From positions 1 through 23,165 of the forward strand of contig LRSR01009444.1 in the NCBI GenBank assembly GCA_001579985.1: DNA of 23,165 nucleotides. Reading direction: 5' to 3'. The number at the start of each line of letters is the position of its first letter. Position 1 is the stretch's first letter. Source of the DNA: Hypsibius dujardini. Taxonomy: Eukaryota; Tardigrada; Eutardigrada; Parachela; Hypsibiidae. A program made the position numbers and the translations under genes. Under the pieces are notes generated by a model. It did not search any database, had not been told where the DNA came from, and saw only the letters and a list, made by a program, of their open reading frames with translations. This document shows positions 19,879-23,165 of the stretch, one piece after another.

Positions 19879-20209
19879 CGTATGCTCGCGATCTCAAGGG
19901 ACACTTTTCTGCCCTACCAGTAAATTTTAATCAACCCGGGCCGCGCCTATTCAGTGCCGTTCACCAAACTCGCAATGTAGGGACAAATATATTTTTAAAG
20001 AGCACGACTGTAGTACAATCAATCAATTAAGCACCACAGTACAAATATACGGAAAACCACGACTGTTCAATCAATGAATCGAGCACAACGAATAAGCTGT
20101 ACGAAATCAGTCAATCAGAGAAGAGTGAATCAGATTAAACGTTCAATCGAGTGCAGGGCCATACCGAGGGAGGCGGGGCTTAGCTGTCCCTTGAGATCGC
20201 GAGCATACG
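19879..20209. mobile_element. 331-bp element with 25-bp perfect inverted ends
   Basis: Positions 19879-19903 (starting CGTATGCTCGCGATCTCAAG) are repeated as an exact reverse complement at 20185-20209. The interior has no plausible gene. It holds a loose internal duplication: CACGACTGT...CAATCAAT...AGCAC at about 20002-20035 and again at about 20058-20087. This fits a foldback/MITE-like element or a recent inverted duplication. No target duplication is evident at the ends. Confidence 0.5.
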
Positions 20210-20706
20210 AAATGTGTTTGTGTCTGGATATGCGTCCGTATTTGCCTGTGCCTAGTCGGTTCTTCCATCTAGTCTTTACATCAGTGTTCTTATCCTTAAG
20301 CAGCGATTGTTCTTTGTATTTTGCCCCAAGCCGCTCGTGTAACCTGCTAACCGGAACAGATGGTTTCTGTTAAAGGGAAAAGCGGTTGAGAAGTTGGGTA
20401 AGAACGTTTATAAAAGCTGCGGTCTTTTCTCATCTGAAGTGTGGATCTTACCGCTTTCATCTTCTAAGGGGCTCCATCGTACAAAGACATTCCATGTGCT
20501 GAATACAAATGCTGCTGTTTTTCTAATCCATTTCTGGCCACTTGGTCCTGCTAGATTGAGCGCATAATTTAGCATGCTTTAAAAAATAACATGTTCAAAG
20601 TGTGTATTCTCGTAGTATGTTAAGTACAGTACATGATTTGAGAAAGCTGCAGCCGAATATTTCCTTCGTCTATGACTCGGCAAAGACCGACTGATCCGGG
20701 TACTTT
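20210..20706. other. Intergenic DNA, nothing recognised
   Basis: Short open frames only, with no family match, no tRNA-like boxes and no strong repeat. Confidence 0.5.
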
Positions 20707-20750
20707 GCTGTCTGCCTGTCTGTTTGTCTGTGTGTCTGTTTGTCTTTCTT

Positions 20751-20814
<64 letters not shown>

Positions 20815-20860
20815 ACTATTTATCTTACTGACTCCTTGTCTGCCTGCCTGCCTGTTTTAT
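20707..20860. repeat. Intergenic (TCTG)n array
   Basis: A TCTG run, purest at about 20769-20800, ends in CTGCC variants. Confidence 0.9.
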
Positions 20861-21394
20861 TGTTTTTCTTGGCTGTTCGTTTTCCATTGGAAAAACAACT
20901 AATTACATCACCTTAAAAAGCGAAAGCTTGATGACTGTTCGGCCGGGCCGAGCTAAAACACTTTTCAAAACAGCTGTCTTGACGCTCGGTAGCAAAATTA
21001 ATGATAACAACGACAGCTAATGGGGACATCTATCTTTTACGTCGTTACTGATGAGTACATTCCACATCTGTGATTCCTTGGGGTGTAATAATAGGACCGG
21101 TACCCTGACATATCCGCCGACCAAAAAATAGTCATTTGTCAACAGAATTAATTCGACAGTTTTTTTCCCCGGTAAGCTAAAGATAGACATGTAGCTCCGT
21201 CCCTCGTCCGGCAGAACCCTGCCTTCGCTGACGGGTCCGTGGCAAAGAGATCAGGGTGAAGGTTGGTTGGTATAATTGATCGTTCTGTTCGCGGTGCGGG
21301 GGTGAAGGACTGGTGGTGTGGTTCATAGCTGGCGCCAATTAATAGCCACATCCCACGTTTTCGTCCAATCCAGGCTCTGATGGACATCTACACA
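20861..21394. other. Intergenic DNA, nothing recognised
   Basis: No gene, strong repeat or RNA gene is seen. A short minus-strand open frame at 21148-21387 has no recognisable similarity. Confidence 0.5.
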
Positions 21395-22240
21395 GGCACG
21401 CTTTCAGAACGCGGACAATGCGTGCATGCATTATTGTAACAGATCTGTACGGAAATTTTCAGTCAGACAGATATCATTCAGACACTTCACAAAACAATCT
21501 CAGCCATAGTTAGTTAGTCGGGAAGAGACAACGGATCCAGGCAGGCCGTTATATGTCAAACCACGGTTTGTTCAGACATTCACTTAACGTTGGTAGACAC
21601 ATCATCCAGACACGTTTATCTCGCTCGTAGAACACCCAGCACACCATACGTAGACAGTTTCAGACGTTCAGACATACTCAAACGTCTGGACAGACATACA
21701 TCCCTGAGGAGACTTGTTGTCTGGAGAGTATACAGTTTTCATAGACATTCGGTCAGCCTGACACACCCTCAAGCGTTTGCCTGCCAATTGTCCTACTAGC
21801 CAGACAATGTGTGCCCACAGGATGCTTGGCTGTTTTTCCAGCGTCTGAATGTCTGTGAAGGATGTCCGTCGATTGTGCTATTTGCCAGCCCAAAAATTCT
21901 GACAGATCTGCCTGACTCTTGGTGGTTTCAGTGATATACGGTGTCTGAATATCCTGAATGTGTGAGGCTTGTCTGGCTGTCGGCCTTTAAGTCAGACAAC
22001 CTGCATTAAGGCACTCGACAGACAAGCCACAGTTTTCATAGAAATTTACATATAGACACCCGCAAACCTCAAACTAAGATACACTTGTAGTCAGACATCT
22101 TTTACATATGTTTTCCGCAGACACACATAGACATCTGTTAGGACTGTTGTCTGGATGATACAGACAACCTTCACAGACATTAGATATTGATCACACACAC
22201 ACACAGACACCACCTGTCAAGCATTTCTACCTTCCAGACT
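21395..22240. repeat. Decayed CAGACA/TGTCTG-rich tract upstream of Rh gene
   Basis: CAGACA or its complement recurs every 10-40 bp, embedded in otherwise unique sequence, in both orientations. Two stretches about 425 bp apart (about 21685-21750 and 22120-22180) share order and wording: GACTTGTTGTCTGGA..ATACAG..CATAGACATT against GACTGTTGTCTGGATGATACAG..CACAGACATT. That points to an old duplicated unit and not a simple slippage array. Confidence 0.55.
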
Positions 22241-22694
22241 ATTTGCAAGTAGTTCCCGTCGTGCTTTGGGCTGCGCATCCAGAAACCATAAATCAAAGCA
22301 ATGGTTCACAGAACCAGTTTTGCTGTGTCGATCCGCGGACCGGCGATCCGGAGGGCGGTTTCCCGCGGCGGCACACACTCCGTTTGTGCCTATCGCAGGC
22401 TACAGGCACGACTCTGCGGCCGTGTCTAGGGTCGCAGAAGAAGGTGTCAAAGTTTATCGAATAGTATAGTGTACGAGTACCGAGTACCGCGTAATCGTCT
22501 TTTAGCCCGCGATGACTCTCCGCGATAACGACTGTCTAGTTTAATGCGAGGCCGAAAATACGCCTTGTGCAGTAGCAGCTGAGACATCGGTCGTTACAGT
22601 TCCTTCTTGTCGAGTTAAATTTCACTTTTAGCTTAACAATTTGAGCCGGTAAAGTCCCGGCTTTTTCAGGCAGACGTACAGGCACGTATAGACA
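22241..22694 (+). promoter_or_regulatory. Presumed Rh gene promoter and 5' UTR
   Basis: The region lies directly upstream of the Rh start codon and is free of the surrounding repeats. It contains a repeated GAGTACC word (22476-22488). No TATA box or initiator is convincing. Assignment rests on position only. Confidence 0.3.
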
Positions 22695-23165
22695 ATGGCA
22701 CACGATGAGGCCGCCAGCGGGAAGAAGTTCGCCTTCGTCTTGCTGGCTTTCCAGGTGGTGTTCATCGTGCTGTTTGGGGTGTTCGCCGAATACCATTGGG
22801 ATGCTAAACCGCAGTCACACCGACCGGCGGACGCCAACGGACTGGTGAAGGGAGTGCGGCAGGCGGATGCGGCGAAATCGGATGCTCCGTATAATCCGGA
22901 TTATGCCATGAAAGACTTTTATCCGAGTAAGACTGAAGTCCTCCTTGTCTGCGACAATGTCTGTGTTGCGTCTGAGTCTGCGCCTGTGTCTGTGTCTGTG
23001 TCTGTGTCTGTGTCTGTGTCTGTGTTAGTGTCTGTGTCTGTGTCTGTGTCTGTATCTGTGTTCTTGTCTGTGTTTATGCCTATGCCTACGAATAGTCTCT
23101 TTAGAAAGGTTAAGTCTTGGTTATTTTCTTTTTCACAGTGTTTCAGGATGTTCACGTTATGATGT
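22695..23165 (+). CDS. Rh-type ammonium transporter, first exons (3' end off window)
   Basis: Rh glycoproteins form trimeric channels for ammonia/ammonium, and possibly CO2, in the plasma membrane. Exon 1 is 22695-22926, ending CCG A|gtaaga. Exon 2 starts at 23139 after ttcacag and runs off the window at 23165. Residues 11-32 (FAFVLLAFQVVFIVLFGVFA) are the first membrane helix, with the family's FGVFxxY ending. A longer-than-usual outer loop follows, then DFYPMFQDVHVMM. FQDVHVM is a hallmark that opens the second helix in RhAG, RhBG and RhCG. No N-glycosylation sequon is visible in the loop part present. The start has a good context (gacaATGGCA) and an upstream stop in frame. The 212-nt intron is mostly (GTGTCT)n. 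Which Rh subtype this is cannot be told from 87 residues. Confidence 0.88.
22978..23075. repeat. (GTGTCT)n array in Rh gene intron 1
   Basis: A near-pure hexanucleotide run occupies about half of the 212-nt intron 22927-23138. Confidence 0.92.

Noticed and set aside
19652-19930. (TQ)n / (CVCVCL)n open frames, also at 22919-23155
   Set aside because: Translations of the GTGTCT hexanucleotide array, with no coding evidence.

Overview
The window is eukaryotic nuclear DNA, almost certainly from an invertebrate animal. Its genes are split into many exons with GT-AG introns, and the recognisable proteins match animal families: SEC63, the DNA primase small subunit and a Rh-type ammonium transporter. 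The species cannot be fixed from sequence alone. Short introns, about half G+C in exons and heavy TCTG-type simple repeats would fit a flatworm or another lophotrochozoan, but that is a guess.

Layout, left to right. (1) 113-5375 (+): SEC63, 14 visible exons; the first exon(s) lie off the left edge. (2) 6047-6946 (-): a low-confidence coiled-coil gene or gene remnant. (3) 7021-7188: a 21-bp x 8 minisatellite. (4) 7408-10300 (+): complete DNA primase small subunit (PRIM1-like), 6 exons. (5) 10874-14230 (-): gene B, a chromo-barrel protein, 10 exons, convergent with the primase. (6) 14231-16094: intergenic region with a 23-bp tandem repeat of GC/CACCC boxes, a 157-bp element with 20-bp perfect terminal inverted repeats, AT-rich DNA and two poly-G tracts. 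(7) 16095-18732 (-): gene A, a second chromo-barrel protein, 8 exons. (8) 18733-22694: long intergenic region with ~185-bp direct repeats, hexanucleotide repeats, a 331-bp inverted-repeat element and a decayed CAGACA-rich tract. (9) 22695-23165 (+): start of a Rh-family ammonium transporter, running off the right edge.

Genes A and B are the most interesting part. They are tandem, same-strand paralogues with a shared exon plan: a phase-1 intron after the Gly, a 110-nt exon, a 26-nt micro-exon and a 99/102-nt exon, all with matching phases. Together these encode one chromo-barrel (Tudor-knot) domain. Their N- and C-terminal regions are unrelated by eye, and neither has a recognisable MRG or MYST domain. 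Gene B has lost two of the aromatic cage residues and carries one CxxCxGxG zinc-type motif.

The second theme is intron architecture. Introns of about 60-95 nt are free of repeats, while nearly all longer ones are filled with (TCTG)n/(CAGA)n, TTGATTG-type or (GTGTCT)n repeats. Exons are clean. The repeats generate many spurious (SVCL)n open frames. The genes show no common pathway: ER protein import, DNA replication priming, chromatin reading and ammonium transport.
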